A stretch of 57,055 nucleotides of DNA from Planctomycetota bacterium (GCA_028278425.1 JANQEJ010000093.1:1-57055), one strand, 5' to 3'. Shown: positions 8,893 to 16,714, numbered from the stretch's first letter. Program-made: numbers and translations. Notes: generated from the letters alone by a model not told the origin.

Positions 8893-8965
8893 GCTTTCGC
8901 CGAAACCGGCGAAAGCCAGAAAACACATCGATTCGAAATGTAGCGCTCTCGCCAGGCGAAAGCGC
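8893..8965 (-). repeat. Pair of related hairpins with GCTTTCGCC arms
   Basis: Two palindromes share the same arm. At 8893-8916 GCTTTCGCCG-AAAC-CGGCGAAAGC is a perfect 10-base stem. At 8943-8965 GCGCTCTCGCC-A-GGCGAAAGCGC has an 11-base stem with one mismatch, so the short loop would open further. They lie 26 bases apart, between the larger structured leader and the ribosome binding site of the gene starting at 8852. They could be RNA hairpins in the leader or binding sites for a dimeric protein. Confidence 0.5.
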
Positions 8966-8977
8966 CAGCATTTCGGC

Positions 8978-9090
8978 GAGGGCTATCGGTTCCCGTGGGC
9001 GGGAATGGTTCAAAAGCCAACCTGGCTCGTCTGAACCGGCGCATGCCGTCTGCACGGTGTAGCTCCTGAGCTCCACAAGAACGGGCCCTC
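8978..9090 (-). ncRNA. Candidate structured RNA leader (unrecognised), upstream of the 8852 gene
   Basis: A closing stem GAGGGC/GCCCTC joins 8978-8983 to 9085-9090. Inside it lie hairpins TTCCCG-TGGG-CGGGAA (8990-9005), a two-part stem GGTTCA...AGCCA-ACC-TGGCT...TGAACC (9007-9037), CCGT-CTGC-ACGG (9046-9057), and GTG-x-AGCT-CCTG-AGCT-x-CAC (9057-9076). On the minus strand a TATAGA box (9096-9101) places a likely transcription start at about 9089, exactly at the first arm of the closing stem. A multi-helix domain that begins at the start site and precedes a single gene looks like a riboswitch or other cis-acting RNA, but I do not recognise a known class. Folding was done by eye. Confidence 0.4.
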
Positions 9091-9095
9091 AGCGC

Positions 9096-9101
9096 TCTAT
9101 A
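9096..9101 (-). promoter_or_regulatory. Candidate -10 box TATAGA for the structured leader
   Basis: Read on the minus strand, CAATATAGAGCGCT contains TATAGA. Initiation 6-8 bases downstream falls at 9088-9090, leaving a leader of about 237 bases before ATG 8852. No convincing -35 box is seen. The rest of 9102-9226 holds a small palindrome, CGAATT-CCCC-AATTCG (about 9130-9145), and no gene. Confidence 0.35.
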
Positions 9102-9226
9102 TTGCAGCGCCCCATTCTTGCGCGAAGGTGCGAATTCCCCAATTCGTCTTCCGGTGCAGAGCCCGAGAGCTGCCTGGGCGGCCTGCCGACTTGTTGCACA
9201 AGCAGGGAGCCCCGCAAAGGCCGCGG

Positions 9227-10705
9227 CTACCGCGTCGCTTCCAACAGCACGCGACAGAGCTCCTTCATCAAGACCGGCCGCGCCGCCTCGTGGAAATGGC
9301 ACTCATCCTGCATGAGCTCATATCCGACGATCCCGTTCGGCGCCGATTGCCTGACGAGCGTCTCCAGGTCCCATAGCACGACTTCTGGAAACTCTTCCAC
9401 AAGCTCGCGCACGAGATCGTTCGACAACCCGCTCGCCTTTCGCGGTGCTCGGTCGTACCGGGCCGCAAGGCGCAGGTGCTCCGCCGTGCGCTGCCCATCC
9501 CCCTCGAGCAGCCAAATCGTGAGCGCCAACCGATGGTGCGCCATCGGGTGGTCGGGACAGAGCTCCAGAATCCGCTCGACGACGCCCCGGAGCTCCTCGA
9601 GCGCGACCCTCTCCTCCGCGCTCACCTCCCGCCGGTGAAACGCCGAGAGCTTCCGCAGGTACGGCTCGACCTTCGCGCTCCACCGCGTCGGCGCGGGCCA
9701 CCATCCCATCCGTCCGTCGAACGGCGGACCATACTTGCGCAGGCGCGGCATCTGGAAGTCGGGCGGGACCTCCGCCGGATTCACCGGACGCCAGTCCTTG
9801 ACGTGCAGCCGGTGCGACGGATGCTCGGGCACGATCCCCGTCAGGGACGGCGGAACGAGCTCGTCGGCGCGCGCCACGAGCTCGTCGAGCTCTTCGGCGT
9901 CCTCCGGGGGAAAGTCGGCCGGCGGGTTGCTCCGAAACGGCGCGGCGAGCGGGTTGCCGGCGACCGTCCCGAGCACCACCGTGACCTCCGCGTCCCGGGC
10001 GAGCTCGAGCATGCGGCGCAGGTTGTCCTGGTAGTGCGCCATGCGCTCCCGCGTCTGGTCGTAGGTGTTCTTGAGGAACTTGCCGTACTCCCAGTTCCAC
10101 TCCTCGGGCTTCTTCTCCTTCTCGACCGGGTCGGGCGAGAAGCCCTCGACCAAAGCGTTGAAGGTGCGCAGATGCGAGGCGGCCTCGGCGAGCGGTGCGC
10201 TCCAGCCGGAGTAGGCCGCCTCGAGGTCCATGCGGAAGCTCGCCTCGACGAACTCGTTGTGCCCGGAGTAGATGACGGCGACGTCGGGCTCGAGCGCGAG
10301 CGCCTGCTCGAAGATCGTGACGACGCGCGCGCTCCCGTAACCCGACCGGCCGAGGTTGACCACCTCGAAGCCCGGCGAGCCGGGCGGCGCGCCCTCGTTC
10401 AGGTACTGGCGGAGGTGCTTCCAGGCGAAGCCCTGGGTGTTCGAGCCGCCGAAGAGGAGAACCCGCGTCTTCTCCGACTTCGGCGGGATCACGAAGTCGC
10501 TGCTGCCGTGGCCGGCGAACATCTGCGTGCGCCAGGCGCCCTCGTGCTCGGGATGCGGTTTCAGGTACGCGGCGTCCGGGTCGAAGCCGCGCCACACGTT
10601 GCGGGTGCGCTCGCCGGCGCCGAGGAGCGCGAGCGAAACTTCGAGAGCGGCCAGGACCAGTACCGTCGGTGCGAGCGCGAAGAGGGTGTGCTTGAGCGCG
10701 CGCAC
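9227..10705 (-). CDS. SGNH/GDSL-family hydrolase, membrane-anchored
   Basis: The GTG 10705 start gives 492 residues: one N-terminal membrane segment (about 5-30, HTLFALAPTVLVLAALEVSLALLG) and an extracytoplasmic SGNH domain. Catalytic blocks are visible: block I LLFGGSNTQGF (Ser88), block II NLGRSGYGSARV, block III YSGHNEF (His in place of the usual Asn-Asp order, Asn kept), and block V D-E-C-H-F-H near the C-terminus with the catalytic Asp/His. The family removes or transfers acyl groups. A long helical insert holds a tetratricopeptide-like stretch (ELCPDHPMAHHRLALTIWLLEGDGQRTAEHL). The start is five bases after the DUF5989 stop codon, so the two are co-translated. The partnership suggests O-acylation or deacylation of a surface glycan. 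Confidence 0.8.
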   Translation of the reverse strand: MRALKHTLFALAPTVLVLAALEVSLALLGAGERTRNVWRGFDPDAAYLKPHPEHEGAWRTQMFAGHGSSDFVIPPKSEKTRVLLFGGSNTQGFAWKHLRQYLNEGAPPGSPGFEVVNLGRSGYGSARVVTIFEQALALEPDVAVIYSGHNEFVEASFRMDLEAAYSGWSAPLAEAASHLRTFNALVEGFSPDPVEKEKKPEEWNWEYGKFLKNTYDQTRERMAHYQDNLRRMLELARDAEVTVVLGTVAGNPLAAPFRSNPPADFPPEDAEELDELVARADELVPPSLTGIVPEHPSHRLHVKDWRPVNPAEVPPDFQMPRLRKYGPPFDGRMGWWPAPTRWSAKVEPYLRKLSAFHRREVSAEERVALEELRGVVERILELCPDHPMAHHRLALTIWLLEGDGQRTAEHLRLAARYDRAPRKASGLSNDLVRELVEEFPEVVLWDLETLVRQSAPNGIVGYELMQDECHFHEAARPVLMKELCRVLLEATR

Positions 10706-10710
10706 CAGAC

Positions 10711-10863
10711 TTAGAACACCTCGTACGTGAACGGCGAGGAGGGCACCGCGGCCTGTCGCCACGCGAGCCACGTCAGAAACCCGAACAGCAACACGAGCGG
10801 CAGGAGCCACAGGACGACGCGTTCGACGAGGAAGGTCCGGAACTCGCGCCAGAGGTCCCGCAT
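10711..10863 (-). CDS. DUF5989 family small membrane protein
   Basis: A 50-residue protein: MRDLWREFRTFLVERVVLWL, a single membrane span (about 17-36, VLWLLPLVLLFGFLTWLAW), then AVPSSPFTYEVF. The pattern 'xxFWLLPxxxxxxxxG...SxxxPFxYxxF' is that of DUF5989, a family of roughly 50 residues typically found beside carbamoyltransferase or SGNH genes in surface-polysaccharide loci. It sits two bases after the stop of the glycosyltransferase and five bases before the SGNH start, so translational coupling is likely. It may be a small anchor or accessory subunit of the SGNH protein; no catalytic residue is evident. Such genes are easily missed because of their size. Confidence 0.75.
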   Translation of the reverse strand: MRDLWREFRTFLVERVVLWLLPLVLLFGFLTWLAWRQAAVPSSPFTYEVF

Positions 10864-10865
10864 CG

Positions 10866-12044
10866 TCAGCGCGACGGGGAGAGCGAGCCCGAGAAGGCCA
10901 CGCGCTCCCAGTACTCGAAGAGGTCCTGCGCCAGCGCGTCCCAGCGATAGCGCTCGTAGACCGAGGCGCGGCCCGCGGCGCCGAGCCGCTGTCCGAGCCC
11001 GGGGTCGTCGAAGAGCTCGCCGATGCGCTCGACGAGCGACGGCACGTCGTCCGCGAGCAGGAGCTCGCGACCGTGCTCGAGGCCCAGACCCTCGGCGCCC
11101 GTGCTCGTGCTGACCACCGGCGTGTTGAGCGCGAGCGCCTCGACGATCTTGAGCCGCGTGCCGCCGCCGATGCGCAGCGGGACGACCATCGCCGCGCAGC
11201 GCTCGAGGTAAGGCCGGACGTCCTCCACGCGGCCGGTGACGTTCACGTCGTCCCCGGCGAGTGATTTCACCTCCGGCGTCGGGTCGCCGCCGACGACGTC
11301 GAGCACGACTCCGGGATGACGTTCGCGCAAGCTCGGCATGCAGTCGAGCACGAAGCGCAGCATCGCGTCGACGTTCGGACCGTAGTTCATGCTGCCGAGG
11401 AAGAGCAGCCGCTTCGGCGCGCGTTCGGGCGGCGGATCGCTCGGGTGGAAGAAGTCGGGATCGAAGCCGCTCGGCACCGCCGCGCAGTCGAGCGCGCCGT
11501 GGCGCTGGCGGAGGATCTCGGCGTCGCCCTCGCTGCACGTCAGGTGATGGCGGTAGCGGCGCGCCGACTCCGCCTCGAGCCGGTAGAGCTTCCACAGGTC
11601 GAAGTAGCGGTGCGGTCCGCGGCTCGCGTTCACCTTGTCGTAGAGCACCGTGTCGAGCTTGTGGTGGTGCTGGACGATCGGTATCCGGCGCGCGCTCGGC
11701 ACGATGCGCGCGAGCAGGAGCTCGTCGAGGTGGACGAGCTGGTAATCGCCTTCCTCGATCTCCCGCTGGACCGCCGCCTCGAGCGCCGGCGAGTGGAACC
11801 AGCGCTCCAGCTTGGGACGCGACCAGCGGATCCACGAGCCCGGTCGCTGGCGATCGAAGAACTTGAGCGAGGCGCAGTACGGCTCGAAGGCCTCCTCGGC
11901 CTCCGCGGTCAGCCCCGGCTCGCGGATCACGCGCAGGTGGATCTCGGCCAGCGACGAGACCGAGCGGATCAGGTGATAGGTGCGGATCTTCCCGCCGTTG
12001 ACCAGCGGCCACGGCACGAAGGGACAGATGAAGAGGACCTTCAC
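10866..12044 (-). CDS. GT4-family glycosyltransferase
   Basis: A 392-residue GT-B enzyme beginning VKVLFICPFVPWPLVNGGKIRTYHLI, the usual N-terminal motif of the family that includes sugar transferases of the TuaH/WcaI kind. The donor half has RLLFLGSMNYGPNVDAMLRFV and PLRIGGGTRLKIVEALALNTPVVSTSTGAEGL, with a GGGTR-K-E donor-binding signature. The GTG start overlaps the TGA of the upstream phosphatase gene (GTGA at 12041-12044), so translation is coupled. Its downstream neighbours DUF5989 and SGNH hydrolase complete a four-gene operon, consistent with making and then acyl-modifying a surface glycan. Confidence 0.88.
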   Translation of the reverse strand: MKVLFICPFVPWPLVNGGKIRTYHLIRSVSSLAEIHLRVIREPGLTAEAEEAFEPYCASLKFFDRQRPGSWIRWSRPKLERWFHSPALEAAVQREIEEGDYQLVHLDELLLARIVPSARRIPIVQHHHKLDTVLYDKVNASRGPHRYFDLWKLYRLEAESARRYRHHLTCSEGDAEILRQRHGALDCAAVPSGFDPDFFHPSDPPPERAPKRLLFLGSMNYGPNVDAMLRFVLDCMPSLRERHPGVVLDVVGGDPTPEVKSLAGDDVNVTGRVEDVRPYLERCAAMVVPLRIGGGTRLKIVEALALNTPVVSTSTGAEGLGLEHGRELLLADDVPSLVERIGELFDDPGLGQRLGAAGRASVYERYRWDALAQDLFEYWERVAFSGSLSPSR

Positions 12045-12715
12045 GCGCGGGCCTCTTCGGGCGTCGGGTCGGCGACGTTCGAGCGCAGGAGCACCCATCC
12101 CGCCGCGCCGGCGGTGTCGGGGGCGCGGTCGAGGAACTGCACGCAGCGCCCCGGATCGACGCGGAAGCCGAACGAACGCGCCGGCTCGATCCCGAGCAGG
12201 TGCGCCGCGACGACGCGGATCACGTTGTAGTGCGTCGCGAAGCAGACCGTGCCGCCGGAGTGCGCCTGAACCGCCGCTTCGAAGACCGGCCAGGCGCGCG
12301 CGAGGACGTCTTCGTCGCACTCGCCTCCGTGGCCGCGGTAGCCCCACGGGTCCGCGTAGAAGGCGGCCACCTGCTCGGGCGCTTCCTCGTAGAGGTCCTG
12401 CACTTTCCGGCCTTGCCAGTCGCCGCGGCGGATCTCCCGCAACCCGTCGGCGATCTCGAGCGGCGCTCCCTTCGTATCGGCGATGCCGCGCCCCAGCTCC
12501 AGTGCCCGTTCGAGCGGAGAGCTCAGGATTCCGTCGAGCGCGAGCTCCGCGAAGGCCGCCGCGAGCGCGCGCGTCGTCTCCCGCCCCTCGGCCGAAAGCT
12601 GGACGTCGAGGTCGCCGTAGGCGCGTCCCCGCCAGCGCTGGTCGACCTCCGCGTGCCGCAGGAGCCAGATCGTCGTGCCGCTGCCGTAGCCCAGGTGTCG
12701 CCGCGGGGGAGGCAT
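12041..12715 (-). CDS. Histidine phosphatase family protein (phosphoglycerate mutase-like)
   Basis: A 224-residue protein of the branch-1 histidine phosphatase superfamily. The phosphoacceptor motif is LLRHAE (R20, H21), followed by ILSSPLERALE, the acid residue in the LREIRRGDWQG region, and the second catalytic His in CFATHYNVIR. The layout with GDWQG after the first third resembles CobC-type alpha-ribazole phosphatases and general sugar-phosphate phosphatases; the substrate is not determined. The start follows a TAGGAT box by 9 bases, suggesting a leaderless or very short 5' end. It is the first gene of the four-gene minus-strand operon, where it could dephosphorylate a sugar or isoprenoid precursor. 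Confidence 0.85.
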   Translation of the reverse strand: MPPPRRHLGYGSGTTIWLLRHAEVDQRWRGRAYGDLDVQLSAEGRETTRALAAAFAELALDGILSSPLERALELGRGIADTKGAPLEIADGLREIRRGDWQGRKVQDLYEEAPEQVAAFYADPWGYRGHGGECDEDVLARAWPVFEAAVQAHSGGTVCFATHYNVIRVVAAHLLGIEPARSFGFRVDPGRCVQFLDRAPDTAGAAGWVLLRSNVADPTPEEARA

Positions 12716-12819
12716 GAATCCGGAATCCTAGCAGCTTGGGCCGGGGCCGCGCTCCTTGCGCCCCGTCCGCGGCGGCGTAGAGTGGCCCTGCTCGCTGAGT
12801 TCCCTGAAGGAGTTTCCAG

Positions 12820-13503
12820 ATGACGAAGGTGGGTGTCCTCCTCTCCGGCTGCGGCGTCTTCGACGGCGCCGAGATCCACGAATCCGTGATCACGCTCCTC
12901 GCCCTCGACCGGGGCGGGGCCGAGGCGGTCTGCATGGCTCCCGACGTGCCGCAGATGCACGTGGTGAACCACCGCACCGGGAAGCCGACGGAGGAGACGC
13001 GCAACGTGCTCGACGAGGCGGCGCGCATCGCGCGCGGCGACATCCGGGACCTGGCCGAGGTCAGCGCGGACCAGCTCGACGCCTTGATCCTGCCGGGCGG
13101 CTTCGGCGCCGCGAAGAACCTCTGCGACTTCGCCGTGGCGGGGGCGGAGGCGCGGGTGCACCCCGACGTGGCGCGGCTCCTGGGCGAGATGCTGACCGCC
13201 AAGAAGCCGGTCGGTGTCGTCTGCATCGCGCCGGCCGTGATGGCGGCGGTACTGCGCGACCTGGAGCTGGACGGCGACCTGACGATCGGCACCGACGCCG
13301 ACACCGCTGGGAACCTCGAGCGGATGGGCGTGAGGCACGTTCCCTGCGCCGTGGAGGAGACCTGCGTCGACGCCGAGCGCGGCGTGGTGAGCACGCCCGC
13401 CTACATGCTCGCCGGCCGGATCTCGGAGGCCGCGGCGGGGATCGAGAAGCTCGTCGACGAGGTCCTGACGCTCGCGCGAACGGGGGCTGAGGCACCCGCG
13501 TAG
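12820..13503 (+). CDS. elbB: ElbB, DJ-1/PfpI-family glyoxalase-like protein
   Basis: A 227-residue protein aligned end to end in memory with E. coli ElbB: VGVLLSGCGVFDGAEIHES at the N-terminus, NHRTGKPTEETRNVLDEAARI, LILPGGFGAAKNLCDF (92-101) and the nucleophile-elbow VVCIAPAV with Cys135. The family is class I glutamine amidotransferase-like; ElbB has weak glyoxalase activity and has been linked to isoprenoid metabolism. It has its own promoter candidate, TTGCGC-16-TAGAGT (12756-12783), and a good ribosome binding site GAAGGAG (12806-12812) seven bases before the ATG. It is divergent from the phosphatase operon. Confidence 0.93.
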   Translation: MTKVGVLLSGCGVFDGAEIHESVITLLALDRGGAEAVCMAPDVPQMHVVNHRTGKPTEETRNVLDEAARIARGDIRDLAEVSADQLDALILPGGFGAAKNLCDFAVAGAEARVHPDVARLLGEMLTAKKPVGVVCIAPAVMAAVLRDLELDGDLTIGTDADTAGNLERMGVRHVPCAVEETCVDAERGVVSTPAYMLAGRISEAAAGIEKLVDEVLTLARTGAEAPA

Positions 13504-13569
13504 GAACGCCGCTTCGAGGAACGCCAACTCCCTATAAAGACCGCGCGCGGCGCGGCCGAAACATCGGGA

Positions 13570-14433
13570 ATGGCCGACCCGAAACGCGCGCTGCCCGTCG
13601 CCTTCCCGGGCGCCCCCGGCGCCTACAGCCACGACGCCGCGCTGCGGTTCTTCGGCGATGCGACGCCCACGCTGACCTGCAAGACGGCCGCCGAGGCCGT
13701 CGCCGCCGTCGGCGCCGGCCGGGCCGGTCACGCCGTCATCCCGGTGGAGAACACGATCACCGGCTGCTTCGCCGGCGTCGCCGAGGCGCTCTTCGACACC
13801 GAAGTGGGCGTGATCGGCGAGGTCGTGCTCCCGATCCGCCACTGCCTCCTCGCCGCCCCCGGTGCCGCGCTCGAGGACCTGTCCGTCGTGACGTCGCACC
13901 CGATCGCCCTCGCCCAGTGCCGGGACTGGCTGGCCAACTGGGGCGTGGCCACCCGCCCGTCCGCCGACACCGCCGAGGCCGCGCGCGCCCTCGCGAAGAG
14001 CAAGGACGCGGCCCTGGGCGTGATCGGCAGCCTCTCGCTGGCCGACATGTACGGGTTGGACGTCCTCGCCGAGGGGCTCTCCGACCGCTCCGACAACCGC
14101 AATCGTTTCCTGGTGGTCGCCGACGCGCCCGCGGAGGCCGGCGAAGAGGCCCGTCTCCGCACCGCGGTGCTCGTCGGCCCGGTGACCACGCCGCGGGCGC
14201 TCAAGACGCTGCGCATCCAGCTCGAAAGCCTCGGCGCGCGCCGCGCCAGGGTGCCCTACCTGGGCTCCGAGGACGGGACGCGCTACCTGGTCGAGTTCGA
14301 CCACGCCGAAGGCGCGGGCGGGGAGATCGCCGCGCAGGCCTGCGCCGCGCTGCCGCACCGCTGTCTCGGAAGCTGGAAGCCGGCGGTGGTGAACGGAAAC
14401 GGGGCCCGGGCGGCCCGCCTTTCCCATCCCTAG
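13570..14433 (+). CDS. pheA: Prephenate dehydratase
   Basis: A 287-residue enzyme converting prephenate to phenylpyruvate in phenylalanine synthesis. Substrate-site motifs are present: AFPGAPGAYSHDAA, VIPVENTITGCF (the ENS-T-G element), VTSHPIALAQC and the SDNRNRFLVV element near residue 175-185 (T-R-F becomes N-R-F). The last 100 residues occupy the ACT-domain position (TTPRALKTLRIQLESLG...), but the ESRP phenylalanine-binding motif is absent, so allosteric control may differ. A TATAAA box at 13533-13538 gives a leader of about 25 bases. It stands alone between elbB and the convergent DoxX-like gene. Confidence 0.9.
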   Translation: MADPKRALPVAFPGAPGAYSHDAALRFFGDATPTLTCKTAAEAVAAVGAGRAGHAVIPVENTITGCFAGVAEALFDTEVGVIGEVVLPIRHCLLAAPGAALEDLSVVTSHPIALAQCRDWLANWGVATRPSADTAEAARALAKSKDAALGVIGSLSLADMYGLDVLAEGLSDRSDNRNRFLVVADAPAEAGEEARLRTAVLVGPVTTPRALKTLRIQLESLGARRARVPYLGSEDGTRYLVEFDHAEGAGGEIAAQACAALPHRCLGSWKPAVVNGNGARAARLSHP

Positions 14434-14508
14434 CCCGCCACCCACCCCGGGGAGCGTTTCGCTGCCCCTGTGGGGGACCGGGTGGCTCGGCGGACGGTTA
14501 CGGGCTTT

Positions 14509-15003
14509 CTAGGGAAAGACCGCGTTCGAGCGCCGCCGGGACCAGGTGACCCAGGGCGAGAAGTGCTGGTCGAAGACCGTGTCGAGCCCGAGGCGGCGGC
14601 CGGCGCGCGAGACGGCGCAGGCGGCGCAGGCGATCGCGATCAGGCCGAGCGCGAGGCGTGCTTCCCCCTCGGCGAAGAGGAAGGCCTGGAAGGCGAAGAG
14701 CGCGGCGACTGTCCCCGCGGGGCGGGTGAGGCCGCCGAGGAAGAGGCACGCGCCGCAGAGGAGCGCGGCCCAACGCCACAGGAACGCGATGCCGTCGGGA
14801 TTGGCGAGCAGGACGGACTCGCCCCACCAGGCGACGACGCCGGGCACGTCGCCGAGCGCGGCGCGCACGTGGTCGCGCACGTCGGCGCCGGCGACGCCGG
14901 CGGCGTGGATCGCCGCCCAGCCGTGGCGCACGAGGATCGCCCCGAGCGCGACGCGGATCATGACCAGGCCGAAGGTCGGTCGGTTCGTCGGAGGACCTGC
15001 CAT
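14509..15003 (-). CDS. DoxX-like family membrane protein
   Basis: A 164-residue protein with four hydrophobic segments: LVMIRVALGAILVRHGWAAI (about 14-33), IAFLWRWAALLCGACLFLGG, AGTVAALFAFQAFLFAEG and ALGLIAIACAACAVSRAGRRL. The first segment, with R-x-x-L-G-x-I-x-x-x-H-G, and the overall size fit the DoxX/SURF4-like family, whose members are associated with membrane redox complexes; the role here is unknown. The C-terminal F-D-Q-H-F-S-P is typical of related proteins. TAGGAT lies 7 bases before the ATG, part of a symmetric -10 shared with the divergent gene at 15038. Confidence 0.75.
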   Translation of the reverse strand: MAGPPTNRPTFGLVMIRVALGAILVRHGWAAIHAAGVAGADVRDHVRAALGDVPGVVAWWGESVLLANPDGIAFLWRWAALLCGACLFLGGLTRPAGTVAALFAFQAFLFAEGEARLALGLIAIACAACAVSRAGRRLGLDTVFDQHFSPWVTWSRRRSNAVFP

Positions 15004-15010
15004 GGGGTCG

Positions 15011-15020
15011 ATCCTAGAAT
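15011..15020. promoter_or_regulatory. Symmetric bidirectional -10 candidate, ATCCTAGAAT
   Basis: The plus strand reads TAGAAT (15015-15020), 17 bases before ATG 15038. The minus strand reads TAGGAT, 7 bases before ATG 15003. The two boxes share the central TA. One polymerase-binding site could therefore start both the DoxX-like and the phosphotransferase transcripts. No good -35 box is visible. Confidence 0.5.
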
Positions 15021-15037
15021 TCCCGCCAACCCGATCA

Positions 15038-15895
15038 ATGACCGACGAACGCGCGAAGATCGCGGCGCGGGTGGAGCGGCTCCTCGGGAGCGCGCCGGTC
15101 GCGTGGCACGAGGTGACGGGCGGCCACACGCCGGCCGGCCGCGCGCGGGCCGAGCTCGCGGACGGGCGGACGGTCTTCTGCAAGTGGGCCGTCCACGAGG
15201 AGAGCGCGAAGTGGCTCCGCGACGAGAAGCGGGTCTACGGCGAGCTGCAGGCCGGCTTCGTCGCGCAGCTCCTCGCCTTCGAGGACGACGGCGCCTTGCC
15301 GCTCCTCGTCCTCGAGGACCTGGGCCACGCCCGCTGGCCGCCGCCCTGGACGGCGGAGCTGGCGCGGCGGGGGCTGGACGCCCTGGCCGAGGTCGCGGCG
15401 ACCCCGCCGCCGCCGGGCCTGCCGCCGCTCGCCGCCTTGGAGGAGCTCTTCCACGGCTGGCGCGACCTGCGCGAGGCTCCGGAGCCCTTCCTCGCGCTGG
15501 GCGTGCTTCCGCCCGAGGACTTCGGGCGCGTCCTGCCTTCCCTGGTCGAGGCCGAGGAGGCGACTTCGCTCGAGGGCGACGAGCTGCTCCACCTCGACGC
15601 GCGCGGCGACAACATGGCGTTCCTCCCCGACCGCGTCGTCTTCGTCGACTGGAACTGGGCGAGCGTTGGACCGGCGGAGCTCGACCGCGACTACTTCGCG
15701 ATCCACGTGCACGCGACCGGCGGACCGCGGCCGGAGGAGCTCCCCGTGGAAGGCCGCTACGCGGCGGTCCTGGCCGGCTACCTCGCCTTCCAGGCGTCGC
15801 TCCCGCCGATCCCCACGGCGCCGACGGTGCGTCCGGCGCAGCTCGGGCATCTGCGCTTCGCGCTGCCGTGGGCGCTGCGCGTGCTCGGCCTGTAG
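15038..15895 (+). CDS. Aminoglycoside phosphotransferase-like (APH/choline kinase fold) protein
   Basis: A 285-residue protein with a protein-kinase-like small-molecule kinase fold. Visible elements are the nucleotide-lobe lysine region VFCKWAVHEESAKWLRDEKRVYGEL, the hinge LVLEDLGHARWPPPW, the Brenner-type catalytic loop LLHLDARGDNMAF (H-x-D-x-x-x-D-N) and the metal-binding VFVDWNWASVGPAELD (D of the DFG equivalent). The family phosphorylates aminoglycosides, choline, homoserine or other hydroxyl substrates; the target here is unknown, and resistance should not be assumed. The cupin gene follows 22 bases later. The start was placed after the shared -10. Confidence 0.75.
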   Translation: MTDERAKIAARVERLLGSAPVAWHEVTGGHTPAGRARAELADGRTVFCKWAVHEESAKWLRDEKRVYGELQAGFVAQLLAFEDDGALPLLVLEDLGHARWPPPWTAELARRGLDALAEVAATPPPPGLPPLAALEELFHGWRDLREAPEPFLALGVLPPEDFGRVLPSLVEAEEATSLEGDELLHLDARGDNMAFLPDRVVFVDWNWASVGPAELDRDYFAIHVHATGGPRPEELPVEGRYAAVLAGYLAFQASLPPIPTAPTVRPAQLGHLRFALPWALRVLGL

Positions 15896-15917
15896 AGTGG
15901 TCCCCGGAGGAAACCCG

Positions 15918-16286
15918 ATGACCGAGAAGATCAACCTGGCGGAGAAGTTCGCTTCCTTCGACGAGCTCTGGGTGCCCAAGGTCGTCGCCGAGCTCAACGG
16001 GCAGTACCTGAAGGCCGCCAAGTTCCAGGGCGAGTACGTATGGCACAGCCACGCGAACGAGGACGAGCTGTTCCTCGTCACCAAAGGCTCGATGCGCATC
16101 CGGCTTCGCGACGGCGTGGTCGAGCTCCAAGAGGGCGAGTTCTTTGTCGTGCCCCGGGGCGTGGAGCACAAGCCGGAGGCGGACGAGGTCGTCGAGTGTC
16201 TCCTCTTCGAGCCGGCGGAGACGCGCAACACCGGCGACGTCGATCACGCGTACACGATCGAAGCCCGGGACCTGGAGCGGATCTGA
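15918..16286 (+). CDS. Cupin domain protein
   Basis: A 122-residue single-domain cupin. Motif 1 G-(x)5-H-x-H-x(n)-E-x6-G is read as YVWHSHANEDELFLVTKGSMRIRL, with two His and a Glu as metal ligands. Motif 2 is EGEFFVVPRGVEHKPEADEV, with the last ligand His. The protein resembles small mannose-6-phosphate isomerase-like cupins; ligand or reaction is unknown. GGAGG at 15906-15910 precedes the ATG by 7 bases. A TAGAGT box (15893-15898) straddling the previous stop codon could provide an internal promoter. Confidence 0.85.
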   Translation: MTEKINLAEKFASFDELWVPKVVAELNGQYLKAAKFQGEYVWHSHANEDELFLVTKGSMRIRLRDGVVELQEGEFFVVPRGVEHKPEADEVVECLLFEPAETRNTGDVDHAYTIEARDLERI

Positions 16287-16439
16287 CCCCGCCGGCGCGG
16301 ACGGTCCGCTCCCCCGGACCCGGGGCCGGCTCCGGCCGCGCTTATCCGTGCCTTTGGCGGGCGTTTATCCGCCCCTGAACTCCGGCGGCCATCGTGGTGA
16401 GCGAGGGGGCTGGCAGGCCCCCCCGGCGAGACCATCACG

Positions 16440-16670
16440 GTGTTCAAGACGCGCGAAACCCTCCCTCTGCTCTTCGCCGTCCTGGCCTTCACCGGCGTGA
16501 TCACCGCGATGGACCTCGTCTCCCGGAGCGGGGCCCCGACGATGGAGTCGCCCGCGTCCCTTCCCTCCGAGCCGCCTCCCGGGTGCGAGGTCATCCGGAT
16601 GGGGATGGAGGCGGCGGCAGTGGACGCGACCTCCATCGCCGGGGTCCCCCGTCTCCATCGTTCTCGCTAG
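16440..16670 (+). CDS. Small orphan protein with an N-terminal membrane segment
   Basis: A possible 76-residue protein from GTG 16440. Residues 9-25 (LPLLFAVLAFTGVITAMDL) are hydrophobic and follow a basic MFKTRE start, so it would be an anchored or secreted small protein; the rest is Pro/Ala-rich and acidic. No family was recognised and no clear ribosome binding site precedes the start. The 150 bases upstream hold a GGTCCG/CGGACC hairpin (about 16300) and two copies of a TTATCCG-type sequence. In this GC-rich DNA, open frames of this size also occur by chance, so the call is tentative. Confidence 0.35.
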   Translation: MFKTRETLPLLFAVLAFTGVITAMDLVSRSGAPTMESPASLPSEPPPGCEVIRMGMEAAAVDATSIAGVPRLHRSR

Positions 16671-16714
16671 AAGCTCGACGTTTCCGCGCGCGGTCGATCC
16701 CGTACCATCCCGTG

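Noticed and set aside
15038..15895. Antibiotic resistance (aminoglycoside phosphotransferase)
   Set aside because: The kinase fold is shared with many metabolic kinases and no feature indicates an aminoglycoside substrate or a mobile resistance context.
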